From an uncultured Eubacteriales bacterium (GTDB lineage: Bacteria; Bacillota; Clostridia; Oscillospirales; CAG-272): a stretch of 12,806 nt of DNA. The stretch spans positions 1-12,806 of the forward strand of contig UQXK01000048.1 of the NCBI GenBank assembly GCA_900544985.1, written 5' to 3'. The notes beneath the pieces were generated by a model. The model saw nothing but the letters and a program-made list of their open reading frames with translations. It ran no database searches and was not told the DNA's origin. The stretch's first letter is position 1. Each line of letters begins with the position of its first letter. Below are positions 1-6,424 of this stretch, in pieces. Both the position numbers and the translations under genes were made by a program.

Positions 1-215
1 TTTCCCTCAAAATCTTCATGGATAACACCGTAATTACCGATAAGCGGAAACGTCTGCATTACTATCTGCCCCGCATAGCTCGGATCGGTAAGAGTTTCGG
101 TATATGAACACATTCCCGTAGAGAAAACAAGCTCGCCTATCATATTCTGGGAGCTTCCGAAACGTTTTCCCTCGAAGACGGTGCCGTCTTCGAGAACGAT
201 ATATGCTTTTTCCAT
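1..215 (-). CDS. carA: Carbamoyl-phosphate synthase small subunit, N-terminal part (partial)
   Basis: The first 71 codons are visible and the rest lies beyond the window. CarA is the glutamine amidotransferase subunit that feeds ammonia to CarB to make carbamoyl phosphate for citrulline (and pyrimidine) synthesis in the cytoplasm. The translation opens MEKAYIVLEDGTVFEGKRFG and continues with LVFSTGM, LTDPSYAGQIV and PLIGNYGV, which are hallmarks of the CarA N-terminal domain; the amidotransferase domain is not in view. The ATG at 215 is preceded by AAGGAA, 7 bases upstream and inside the end of argF. The gene starts 3 bp after the argF stop, so translation is probably coupled. Its place after argF suggests an arginine-dedicated enzyme, although shared use for pyrimidines cannot be excluded. 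Confidence 0.95.
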   Translation of the reverse strand, partial: MEKAYIVLEDGTVFEGKRFGSSQNMIGELVFSTGMCSYTETLTDPSYAGQIVMQTFPLIGNYGVIHEDFEG

Positions 216-218
216 AAA

Positions 219-1130
219 TTATTCCTTATCTTTCATGCACATTACCATGACAGCTTTCTGTGCATGGAGTCTGTTTTCCGCCTCGTCGAATATTTCGTTT
301 GCATGAGCCTCGAACACGTCGGCTGTGATCTCTTCTCCGCGGTGTGCGGGAAGGCAGTGGAGCACCATCGCGTCCTTCTTTGCGGCGCTCATAAGCTCTG
401 CGTTTACCTGATATCCCTTGAATATCTTCTTTCTTTCCTCGGCTTCCGCTTCCTCGCCCATGGAAGCCCAAACGTCCGTATATACTACATCCGCGTCTTT
501 TGCGGCGGCGAAAATATCGTCCGTGCAGGTAAATTCTCCGTTTTCACCCGCCCATTTCATAAGGTCTGCGTCGGGTTTATGCGTATTGGGACAGCCTATC
601 GCAACAGACATTCCGGAATTTATTCCGCCCACGATAAGAGAGTTTGCCATATTGTTTCCGTCGCCGATAAAGCAGAGCTTTCTTCCCTTCATAGAGCCTT
701 TGTGCTCGCGTATCGTCATAAGATCGGCAAGTACCTGGCACGGATGGCAATAATCCGTAAGTCCGTTTATAACGGGAATACTGCCGTATTTTGCAAGAGT
801 TTCCACCTCTTCCTGCGCATATGTTCTTATCATTATACCGTCGAGGTAGCGCGAAAGAACGCGCGCCGTATCCTCTATCGGCTCTCCTCTTCCGATTTGA
901 AGATCGCGGGAACTAAGAAACAGCGCCGAACCGCCGAGATCGTACATTCCGACTTCAAAAGACACACGTGTACGTGTAGAAGATTTCTGGAATATCATTC
1001 CGAGAGTCTTGCCTTTGAGATAATGATGTTCTATGCCGTTTTTCTTGTCATATTTTAGTTGATCCGCAAGATTCAATACTTCAAGTGTTTCCTTCGGGGA
1101 AAGATCCATAAGTTTCAAAAGATTTTTCAT
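219..1130 (-). CDS. argF: Ornithine carbamoyltransferase
   Basis: Cytoplasmic enzyme joining ornithine and carbamoyl phosphate to give citrulline. The 303-aa product has the normal family length. Visible motifs are the carbamoyl-phosphate loop SSTRTR (about 50-55), HPCQ (129-132), the ornithine-binding DVWASMG (219-225) and HCLPAHRG (258-265). I start at the ATG at 1130 because it forms an ATGA overlap with the argD stop and has AAAGAGG about 10 bases upstream. A GTG at 1139 in the same frame would add three residues but lies directly against the GAGG, so it is unlikely. It is the fifth gene of the arg operon, followed by carA, which supplies its carbamoyl phosphate. The anabolic role is inferred from this context; a catabolic ArcB role is unlikely without arcA or arcC. 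Confidence 0.96.
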   Translation of the reverse strand: MKNLLKLMDLSPKETLEVLNLADQLKYDKKNGIEHHYLKGKTLGMIFQKSSTRTRVSFEVGMYDLGGSALFLSSRDLQIGRGEPIEDTARVLSRYLDGIMIRTYAQEEVETLAKYGSIPVINGLTDYCHPCQVLADLMTIREHKGSMKGRKLCFIGDGNNMANSLIVGGINSGMSVAIGCPNTHKPDADLMKWAGENGEFTCTDDIFAAAKDADVVYTDVWASMGEEAEAEERKKIFKGYQVNAELMSAAKKDAMVLHCLPAHRGEEITADVFEAHANEIFDEAENRLHAQKAVMVMCMKDKE

Positions 1131-2293
1131 ATCGCACACACCTCTTTAATTACTTTTATCGCTTTTTCAAGCTCTTCATATCCTATATTGAGCGGAGGAA
1201 GAAGTCTTACCTTCGTCTTTGCCGTGAGCAGAAGAACACCGCGTTCTATTGCCGCTTTGACGATGTCGGAAGCTTTTTTCTCCGTTTCAAGCCCGAGCAT
1301 AAGTCCAAGACCCGTCACGCTCTTTATACCGGAGGCACCTTCGAGCGCATTTTTTATATATTCGGATTTTTCACTCACTTCCGCCATGAGCTTGTCGTCG
1401 ATTCTCGAAAGAATATTCAAAGCTCCCGCGGCGCAGACCGGGTTTCCTCCGAATGTGGAACCATGAAGTCCGGGCGTATAAACATTTTCGGTCTTTTCTC
1501 CGAACATAGTGGCACCTATCGGAAGTCCGCCGCCAAGTCCCTTTGCCGTCGTTATTATATCGGGCGTTATGCCGTAGTGCATATACGCATAAAGCTTTCC
1601 GCTTCTGCCGTTTCCGCACTGCACTTCGTCGTCGATGAGAAGTATATCGTTCTTCTCTGCGATCTCCGCAAGCTTTTTAAGATATTCCGCTTTCAGAGGA
1701 AGAACGCCGCCCTCTCCCTGAACGACCTCGGACATTATAGCCGCGACTTTGTTTTCCGCTACAAGCTTTTCTATTTCCGCCGTGTCGTTCGGCTCCGCAT
1801 AAAGAAATCCTTCCGTAAGAGGGGTAAAATGCTCGTGGAAAACGTCCTGTCCCGTTGCGGCAAGGGTCGTTATCGTTCTGCCGTGAAAGCTCTTTTTAAG
1901 CGTGATTATATTGTAATAATCTTTGCCTTTCTTTATGGCCGCATATTCGCGCGCCGCCTTTATCGCACATTCGTTTGCCTCGGCTCCGGAGTTGGAAAAG
2001 AAAACTTTCTTCATGCCCGTGCGTTCGCAGAGCATTTTCGCAAGATTTGAACACGGTTCCGTATAATAAAGGTTCGAAGTATGCTGTATTTTGCTAAGTT
2101 GCGCATCGACGGCGGAAATCCATTCTTTGTCCGCAGCGCCGAATATGTTTACGGCAATGCCGGATCCCATATCTATATATTCTTTTCCCGAAGAATCGCG
2201 GAGAATGGCGCCGTTTCCGCTTACAAGCTCAACGGGAAAGCGTGAATATGTGTGCGCCACATATTTGTCGTCTGTTTCTTTTATACTCATCAT
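1127..2293 (-). CDS. argD: Acetylornithine aminotransferase
   Basis: PLP-dependent class III aminotransferase that converts N-acetylglutamate semialdehyde to N-acetylornithine using glutamate. The 388-aa product shows SGAEANE (102-108), FHGRT (136-140), GEGG (193-196), the PLP-contacting DDEVQCGNGR (221-230), the Schiff-base lysine K251 in TTAKGLGGG, and GSTFGGNP (278-285). The frame starts with two adjacent ATGs. The first (2293) overlaps the argB stop as ATATGATG, with GGGAG about 8 bases upstream inside argB. The stop overlaps the argF start as ATGA, so argB, argD and argF are tightly coupled. Related omega-aminotransferases exist, but the operon settles the assignment. Some ArgD proteins also serve in lysine synthesis; that cannot be judged here. 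Confidence 0.96.
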   Translation of the reverse strand: MMSIKETDDKYVAHTYSRFPVELVSGNGAILRDSSGKEYIDMGSGIAVNIFGAADKEWISAVDAQLSKIQHTSNLYYTEPCSNLAKMLCERTGMKKVFFSNSGAEANECAIKAAREYAAIKKGKDYYNIITLKKSFHGRTITTLAATGQDVFHEHFTPLTEGFLYAEPNDTAEIEKLVAENKVAAIMSEVVQGEGGVLPLKAEYLKKLAEIAEKNDILLIDDEVQCGNGRSGKLYAYMHYGITPDIITTAKGLGGGLPIGATMFGEKTENVYTPGLHGSTFGGNPVCAAGALNILSRIDDKLMAEVSEKSEYIKNALEGASGIKSVTGLGLMLGLETEKKASDIVKAAIERGVLLLTAKTKVRLLPPLNIGYEELEKAIKVIKEVCAI

Positions 2294-3156
2294 ATATGTT
2301 CTCCCGAAACAAGCATCGTACCCATACCTTCGTCGGTAAGCGTCTCTATAAGAAGAGAATGCGGTACTCTGCCGTCTATTATAAATACTTTTTTAACTCC
2401 GCGGCGAATAGCCTCGACAGAGCATTCGACCTTCGGAATCATACCGCCGGAAATGATTCCTTCCGCGATAAGCTGTTGCGTATCGCTTACGTATATAGTG
2501 GAAATGAGCGATGAAGGATCATTTTTGTCGCGGAGTATACCGCTTATGTCCGTCATGGAAATAAGGCTCTCCGCTTTAAGAGCGCCCGCGATTTTTGCCG
2601 CCGCGGTATCGGCATTTATGTTGTATGTGTTGCCCTCTTTGTCACAACCGACGGTGGAAACGACGGGGATATACCCTTTATCGAGAACGTCGAGTATCGG
2701 TTGTGGATCGACAGATGTTATATCCCCGACAAATCCCAGACGCTCGTCTTTGACCTTCGCCTCTATCATGTGTCCGTCCATGCCGGAAAGACCTATCGCG
2801 CGTCCGCCCTTGTTCTCTATAAGATTTACAAGATTTTTATTTATCTTTCCCGCAAGGACCATTTGTACTATCTCTACGGATTCTTTGTCCGTTACGCGAA
2901 GACCGTCTACGAACTCTGTTTTCTTGCCGATCTTGGAAAGCATATCGGTAATTTCGGGACCGCCGCCATGGACGAGCACGACCTTTATTCCGATAAGCGA
3001 AAGAAGAACTATATCGCGCATAACGAAGTCTTTAAGTTCTTCGTTTATCATAGCGTTACCGCCGTATTTTACGACGATTATCTTATCTTTGTATTTCTGT
3101 ATGTAAGGAAGCGCGTGAACTATGACCTGTGCGCGCTGTGCGTTTGTTATTTCCAT
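2290..3156 (-). CDS. argB: Acetylglutamate kinase
   Basis: Amino-acid kinase family enzyme that phosphorylates N-acetylglutamate with ATP, the second step of arginine synthesis. The 288-aa product carries K30 in VVKYGGNAM, HGGGPEI (63-69), R87 in DGLRVTD, NINADTAAAKIA (179-190) and SGGMIPKVE (237-245). It has an N-terminal helix-like extension (NAQRAQVIVHALPYIQKY, 5-22) before the first strand and a C-terminal HSLLIETLTDEGMGT (266-280). Both are features known from arginine-inhibited hexameric NAG kinases, so feedback control at this step is likely (inference). The ATG at 3156 has AGGGAG about 9 bases upstream and lies 24 bp after argJ. The last codons overlap argD. Confidence 0.96.
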   Translation of the reverse strand: MEITNAQRAQVIVHALPYIQKYKDKIIVVKYGGNAMINEELKDFVMRDIVLLSLIGIKVVLVHGGGPEITDMLSKIGKKTEFVDGLRVTDKESVEIVQMVLAGKINKNLVNLIENKGGRAIGLSGMDGHMIEAKVKDERLGFVGDITSVDPQPILDVLDKGYIPVVSTVGCDKEGNTYNINADTAAAKIAGALKAESLISMTDISGILRDKNDPSSLISTIYVSDTQQLIAEGIISGGMIPKVECSVEAIRRGVKKVFIIDGRVPHSLLIETLTDEGMGTMLVSGEHI

Positions 3157-3180
3157 CTTCTAAAACTCCCTGTTTAAAAA

Positions 3181-4392
3181 TCAAGTTCTGTAATCGCCGT
3201 TTATCTTGACATAATCGTATGTAAGGTCACAGCCCCACGCCGTTGCGGAATAATCTCCGGAATTAAGAGAGATAAGGACCTCTATTTCCTTTTCGGTCAA
3301 AACTTTCTTTGCCGTTTCTTCCGAAAAGTCGATTCCCGCACCGTTTTTGCAGACGTCCACAACACCCGCCGCACTCTTGAATGACACATCTATCTTGTTT
3401 ACGTCGACAGGCGCTCCGCTGTAACCGATAGCACAGAGGACTCTTCCCCAGTTCGCGTCGGCACCGAACATAGCCGCTTTGAAAAGCGAAGAACATATAA
3501 CGGATTTTGCCACCGTCTTCGCCGTCTTTTCGGAGTCTGCGCCGTCGACCTTGCATTCGAGAAGCTTTGTCGCGCCCTCTCCGTCGCCCGCTATTTTGCG
3601 GCAAAGGTAAACCGTAACCGTGTTGAGCGCCTTCATAAATTCACTGAAATCGAAAACCTCGGAAGTTATAGTCTCGTTTCCAGCCATGCCGTTTGCCATT
3701 ACGCAGACCATGTCGTTCGTGGAGGTATCGCCGTCCACGCTTACCATGTTGAATGTATTCTGTATATCGGAATGGAGCGCTTTATCGAGCATTTCGGGAG
3801 ATATCGACGCATCTGTCGTTATAAATACGAGCATTGTCGCCATATTCGGATGTATCATTCCGGAACCTTTTGCGATTCCGCCGATATGGCATTCTTTTCC
3901 GCCGACGTTAAAGCTGACTGCGATCTCTTTTAAAACCGTGTCGGTCGTCATTATTCCCTCTGCCGCATCTTTGCTGTTGTCGCCGAGGTTCTTTATAAGT
4001 TTGGGAATTCCGTTTGCGATAGGCGTTATGTCGAGTTTTTGACCGATAACGCCCGTGGACGCAACAATGACATCGTTTGCTTTTATTTTTAGGTTGCCTG
4101 CTAAAATCTCGCTCATCTTTTCCGCTATCTCTATACCGTCGGAATTGCACGTGTTCGCATTTCCGCTGTTGCATATAACAGCCTGGGCAATACCGTTTGA
4201 AATATGATTTTTCGTAACGGTGAGCGGCGCTCCTTTTACAAGGTTTGTCGTGTATACCGCCGCCGCAGATGCGGGAACTTCGCTGTATATAAGCGCAAGG
4301 TCGCGTTTGAGTTTGTTTTTACGTATTCCGCAGTGTACGCCGGAAGCGGAAAATCCTTTGGCAGCACAAACGCCGCCGTTTATTATATTCAT
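3181..4392 (-). CDS. argJ: Bifunctional glutamate N-acetyltransferase/amino-acid acetyltransferase (ornithine acetyltransferase)
   Basis: ArgJ moves the acetyl group from N-acetylornithine to glutamate, closing the cyclic arginine pathway; some members also make N-acetylglutamate from acetyl-CoA. From the ATG at 4392 the product is 403 aa, normal for the family. It contains STGVIG (112-117), MTTDT (148-152), KGSGMIHPNMATML (175-188) with the autocleavage Ala185/Thr186 and nucleophile Thr186, and DGDTSTND (220-227). The frame stays open upstream to 4467, but those codons read the dispersed repeat. The ATG at 4392 has AGAGG 9 bases upstream and gives the usual N-terminus MNIINGGVCAAKGF, so it is preferred. 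The gene is separated from argC by 318 bp of repeats. No argE or argA is seen, fitting the recycling pathway. Mono- or bifunctional activity cannot be read from sequence. Confidence 0.95.
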   Translation of the reverse strand: MNIINGGVCAAKGFSASGVHCGIRKNKLKRDLALIYSEVPASAAAVYTTNLVKGAPLTVTKNHISNGIAQAVICNSGNANTCNSDGIEIAEKMSEILAGNLKIKANDVIVASTGVIGQKLDITPIANGIPKLIKNLGDNSKDAAEGIMTTDTVLKEIAVSFNVGGKECHIGGIAKGSGMIHPNMATMLVFITTDASISPEMLDKALHSDIQNTFNMVSVDGDTSTNDMVCVMANGMAGNETITSEVFDFSEFMKALNTVTVYLCRKIAGDGEGATKLLECKVDGADSEKTAKTVAKSVICSSLFKAAMFGADANWGRVLCAIGYSGAPVDVNKIDVSFKSAAGVVDVCKNGAGIDFSEETAKKVLTEKEIEVLISLNSGDYSATAWGCDLTYDYVKINGDYRT

Positions 4393-4452
4393 TTTATTAT
4401 ACCTCTTTTTATAAGTTGTTTTTGCTTTTATAGGTGAGCGGAAAGATAAGTT

Positions 4453-4585
4453 TAGGCGTCGCCCCAACCCCCGACCAAAGGACTTTTTGTAAAAAGTCCT
4501 TTGGAATCCAAAAAACTTTCACCAAAATAAACCCATGCAGTTCGGTGCGAAAGTTCTTGTGTCTACCTTTCTTTGGAAAAGATGA
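4453..4585 (-). repeat. Dispersed hairpin repeat, copy R1
   Basis: Copy of the dispersed repeat, oriented with the arg operon transcript. In that orientation it holds a degenerate D hairpin (about 4563-4585), a core related to CACCAATTTATTTTGGC, a 14-bp perfect B hairpin (arms 4491-4504 and 4475-4488, sharing AAAGGACTTTTT, 2-nt loop) and a degenerate A hairpin ending at 4453. It lies in the argC-argJ gap directly next to copy R2, in the same orientation. No transposase or clear target duplication is seen. Confidence 0.8.
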
Positions 4586-4586
4586 G

Positions 4587-4726
4587 TTGGAGCTTTCAGC
4601 CCCAAACCCTTGACCAAAGGACTTTTGCCAAAATAAACCATACAGTTCGGCGCGAAAGTTCTTTGGCTTACCTTTCTTCCAAGAAAGGTAAGTTCTTTTG
4701 CCTACTTTTCTTATAAGAAAAGTAGG
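4587..4726 (-). repeat. Dispersed hairpin repeat, copy R2 (internally deleted)
   Basis: Second, tandem copy in the argC-argJ gap, oriented with the operon. In transcript order it has a 26-bp perfect palindrome (E, 4701-4726), a 12-bp perfect D hairpin (CTTACCTTTCTT/AAGAAAGGTAAG, 4667-4692), the core, one arm of hairpin B (about 4615-4627) and hairpin A (4587-4605). The other B arm and adjacent sequence are missing. The remaining arm can instead pair with AAAGTTCTTTGG at 4656-4667 through one G/T pair. Hairpin A is TTGGGGCT/AGCTCCAA in the sense RNA, with one G-U pair. The argC stop codon lies in palindrome E. Confidence 0.8.
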
Positions 4727-5655
4727 TTCATTCCCTCTGTCAAAGAAGAGCCGAGAACGATATTGAGACACTCTATCGCGGCGCCGCAAGCGCCTTTTCC
4801 GAGATTGTCGTATCTCGCGGTCAGGAGTATTCTGTCGGCGTTCCCGTGAACGGAAATTTCCATTTTGTCCGTTCCCGAAAGCTTTGCCGCGGACAAAAAT
4901 CCGTTTTCGGAAGCATCGGAAACAAAATTCACAACAGGTCCTCTGTATTTTTTTTCGTAAATTTTCTTTATATCATCTGCCGTGGCACCGCCGAGAAGAG
5001 ACGAAGCGAATATCGGCACCGTTACTTCCATACCGCTGTAAAAATCGGCTACTATGGGGCAAAATGCAGGGGAATTTTCAAGTCCCGTCACAGCTCCCAT
5101 CTCCGGAAGATGTTTATGCGTTTGGGCAATTCCGTACTGGCGCGGTGCGTCGAAAAGCGGGTCTCTTGTTTCCGATTCATATTCCGCTATCATCTTTTTG
5201 CCGCCGCCGCTGTACCCTGTAAGAGAAAAGCAGGTGAGCTTTTCGCTCTTATCTATAAGTCCGCTTTCCACGAGCGGGTATACAAGCGCTATAAAACCGC
5301 TCGCATGGCACCCCGGAACCGCAATTCTCTTCGAATTTTTGATTTTTTCGAAAAATTCATTTGAAAGTTCGGGGAAACCGTACGCCCACAAAGGATCGGT
5401 CCTGTGAGCCGTAGATGTGTCGAGAAGCACCGTCTTGTCATTCTCCACAAGCCCCGCAGACTCTATTGCCGCGGCGTCGGGAAGACACAGAAAAGCAATA
5501 TCGGCATTGTTTATCGCCTCTCTTCGCGCCTCGACATCCTTTCTCTTCTCCTCGGGAAGCGTCATAAGCTCTATATCCGTTCTTGCGGATATGCGCCTCA
5601 CTATATCAAGTCCCGTCGTGCCTGCGCTTCCGTCTATAAAAATCTTTTTTTTCAT
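4711..5655 (-). CDS. argC: N-acetyl-gamma-glutamyl-phosphate reductase, short (type 2) form
   Basis: NADPH-dependent reductase converting N-acetylglutamyl phosphate to the semialdehyde, the third step of arginine synthesis. At 314 aa it matches the shorter, less common ArgC form rather than the roughly 345-aa form. Motifs are the nucleotide-binding GSAGTTG (9-15), LDTSTAHR (78-85), FPELS (94-98) and the catalytic Cys116 in VPGCHASG. It is the first gene of the arg operon, about 70 nt after the predicted transcription start. The SD before the ATG at 5655 is weak (GGGATGTG about 10 bases away). The final residues (about NLLFL) and stop codon lie inside a 26-bp perfect palindrome of the dispersed repeat (4701-4726), so the natural C-terminus may have been altered by the repeat. 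Confidence 0.94.
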   Translation of the reverse strand: MKKKIFIDGSAGTTGLDIVRRISARTDIELMTLPEEKRKDVEARREAINNADIAFLCLPDAAAIESAGLVENDKTVLLDTSTAHRTDPLWAYGFPELSNEFFEKIKNSKRIAVPGCHASGFIALVYPLVESGLIDKSEKLTCFSLTGYSGGGKKMIAEYESETRDPLFDAPRQYGIAQTHKHLPEMGAVTGLENSPAFCPIVADFYSGMEVTVPIFASSLLGGATADDIKKIYEKKYRGPVVNFVSDASENGFLSAAKLSGTDKMEISVHGNADRILLTARYDNLGKGACGAAIECLNIVLGSSLTEGMNLLFL

Positions 5656-5732
5656 ATAAAAATCACATCCCGAAAATGTTTTTCACTTGATTTAATTTAA
5701 AAAAACATACATTTTTTCATTTTTGTCTGTAC

Positions 5733-5761
5733 ATTATATCACGCGTTGCATAATTATGCAA
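5733..5761 (-). promoter_or_regulatory. Predicted promoter of the arg operon
   Basis: Reading the minus strand, -35 TTGCAT (5761-5756), a 17-bp spacer and -10 TATAAT (5738-5733) form a near-consensus housekeeping promoter. Transcription would begin near 5726, leaving a roughly 70-nt leader before argC. The -35 hexamer is one half of the palindrome described as an ARG box, so a bound repressor would block RNA polymerase. Confidence 0.8.
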
Positions 5762-5762
5762 T
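5745..5762. promoter_or_regulatory. ARG box (ArgR/AhrC operator) overlapping the arg promoter
   Basis: TTGCATAATTATGCAA (5746-5761) is a perfect 16-bp palindrome and fits all ten fixed bases and the AT-only centre of the ARG box core TGnATwwwwATnCA. It covers the -35 hexamer. ArgR/AhrC proteins use arginine as corepressor at such sites; no argR gene lies in this window. The identity of the binding protein is inferred from the motif and from the arg genes downstream. Confidence 0.75.
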
Positions 5763-6003
5763 AGTATTTTTTATTTTTTTGCTTTTTTGTCGCGATTTAT
5801 TTCAAAGCCGCACACGCATAAAAAAATCGCCTGCCCGACATTTGCGAATTATCAGCCTTTTTTCAATATTTACGGACTTTTTTCATATATTTGCGGAAAT
5901 TGCCGCAATAAATCGCGATATGCACAAAAGCAATGTAAAGATTCATTTGATTTTGTTTTTTGCCGCCCGTATTCGCCTTTACCGATTATAAAAATCGCGT
6001 CTT
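5763..6003. other. AT-rich noncoding stretch upstream of the arg promoter
   Basis: I see no credible gene here; the open frames lack ribosome binding sites and family motifs. It holds a 12-bp perfect inverted repeat, TCGCGATTTATT (5790-5801) and AATAAATCGCGA (5907-5918), about 105 bp apart, and a small TTGCGG/CCGCAA hairpin (about 5891-5907). A TATAAT on the minus strand (5990-5985) lacks a good -35. With the tandem ARG-like sites just upstream it could be a weak second promoter, but this is unproven. Confidence 0.5.
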
Positions 6004-6042
6004 ATCGGCTTTTTATGCAATTATAATGAATAAAAATTCTCA
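6004..6042. promoter_or_regulatory. Tandem pair of ARG-box-like sites
   Basis: The distal 18-bp site (6025-6042) contains ATGAATAAAAATTC, identical to the centre of the AhrC consensus, with one core mismatch (T for A at 6040). The adjacent site (6004-6021) ends in TTTTATGCAAT and has two core mismatches. They are separated by exactly 3 bp, the spacing typical of paired ARG boxes. They lie about 350 bp upstream of argC and directly abut repeat copy R3. Confidence 0.45.
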
Positions 6043-6176
6043 CACCTTTCCCCTCAGAAAGGTACGCCAAAGAACTTTCTCTCGAACGCACCAATTTATC
6101 TTGGCGAAGCTTTTGAGATTCCAAAGGACTTTTCACGAAAAGTCCTTTGTGTCAGGGTTTGGGGCGGACAGCCCCG
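6042..6176 (+). repeat. Dispersed hairpin repeat, copy R3
   Basis: The most complete copy on the plus strand. Hairpin D is ACCTTTC/GAAAGGT (6044-6063), followed by GCCAAAGAACTTTC, the core ACCAATTTATCTTGGC, hairpin B with a perfect 13-bp stem (6122-6134 and 6137-6149, CAAAGGACTTTTC, 2-nt loop), the linker GTCAGGGTTT, and hairpin A GGGGC/GCCCC (6161-6175). It points against arg and nag operon transcription. Confidence 0.8.
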
Positions 6177-6191
6177 ACTGATAACGCATAT

Positions 6192-6220
6192 AAAAAAGCA
6201 CGGCATAGCCGTGCTTTTTT
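6192..6220. terminator. Bidirectional intrinsic terminator hairpin
   Basis: A perfect 13-bp inverted repeat, AAAAAAGCACGGC / GCCGTGCTTTTTT, with a 3-nt loop. The A-run before and T-run after the GC-rich stem make it a terminator on either strand. It sits between repeat copies R3 and R4a. On the minus strand it would back up the terminator at 6425-6473 and insulate the arg promoter from the amino-sugar operon. Confidence 0.75.
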
Positions 6221-6232
6221 ATTTATCAAAAT

Positions 6233-6318
6233 ATGTTGGAACTGCCGTGAGGGGACCTTGCTTTAAGGGGCTTTTTCAAAAGCCCCTTAAAAATCCGCAA
6301 AACTTTCGCCCCGACTAC
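6233..6318 (-). repeat. Dispersed hairpin repeat, copy R4a (inverted half copy)
   Basis: Read on the minus strand this resembles the copy at the window's right end. Shared blocks include ATATGTTGGAACTGC and CCTTGCTT as read on the plus strand. Its B hairpin is a perfect 14-bp stem, TTTAAGGGGCTTTT (6262-6275) with AAAAGCCCCTTAAA (6278-6291) and a 2-nt loop. The A hairpin has lost one arm. It faces copy R4b head to head. Confidence 0.7.
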
Positions 6319-6410
6319 ACCAATTTATTTTGGCAAAGCTTTTGAAGATTCATAAGAAACTTTTCCCGAAAAGTTTCTTATGTCAGGGGTTTGGGGCGGA
6401 CAGCCCCAAC
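6308..6410 (+). repeat. Dispersed hairpin repeat, copy R4b
   Basis: Plus-oriented copy lacking the D hairpin. It has the core CACCAATTTATTTTGGC, hairpin B with a perfect 15-bp stem (CATAAGAAACTTTTC, 6351-6365, pairing with 6368-6382) and hairpin A TTGGGGC/GCCCCAA (6391-6397 and 6403-6409). The B stem differs in sequence from R3 yet remains fully paired. Confidence 0.75.
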
Positions 6411-6424
6411 ATTCAATGCACGCA

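Noticed and set aside
264..1058. Long plus-strand frame (264 aa) opposite argF, and similar long antisense frames opposite argD, argB and nagA.
   Set aside because: They are shadows of conserved genes, with no SD and no domain signatures.
4393..4467. Upstream extension of argJ by 25 codons.
   Set aside because: Those codons read repeat and spacer DNA. The ATG at 4392 has a good SD and gives the family-typical N-terminus.
4453..4726. Repeat cluster considered as a CRISPR array or integron attC sites.
   Set aside because: There are no equal-length repeats with unique spacers, no cas genes and no integrase. The units are variable multi-hairpin blocks.
5746..5991. Plus-strand 81-aa frame in the arg upstream region with a hydrophobic start.
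   Set aside because: It begins with TTG inside the ARG box, has no SD, and its composition reflects the AT-rich DNA.
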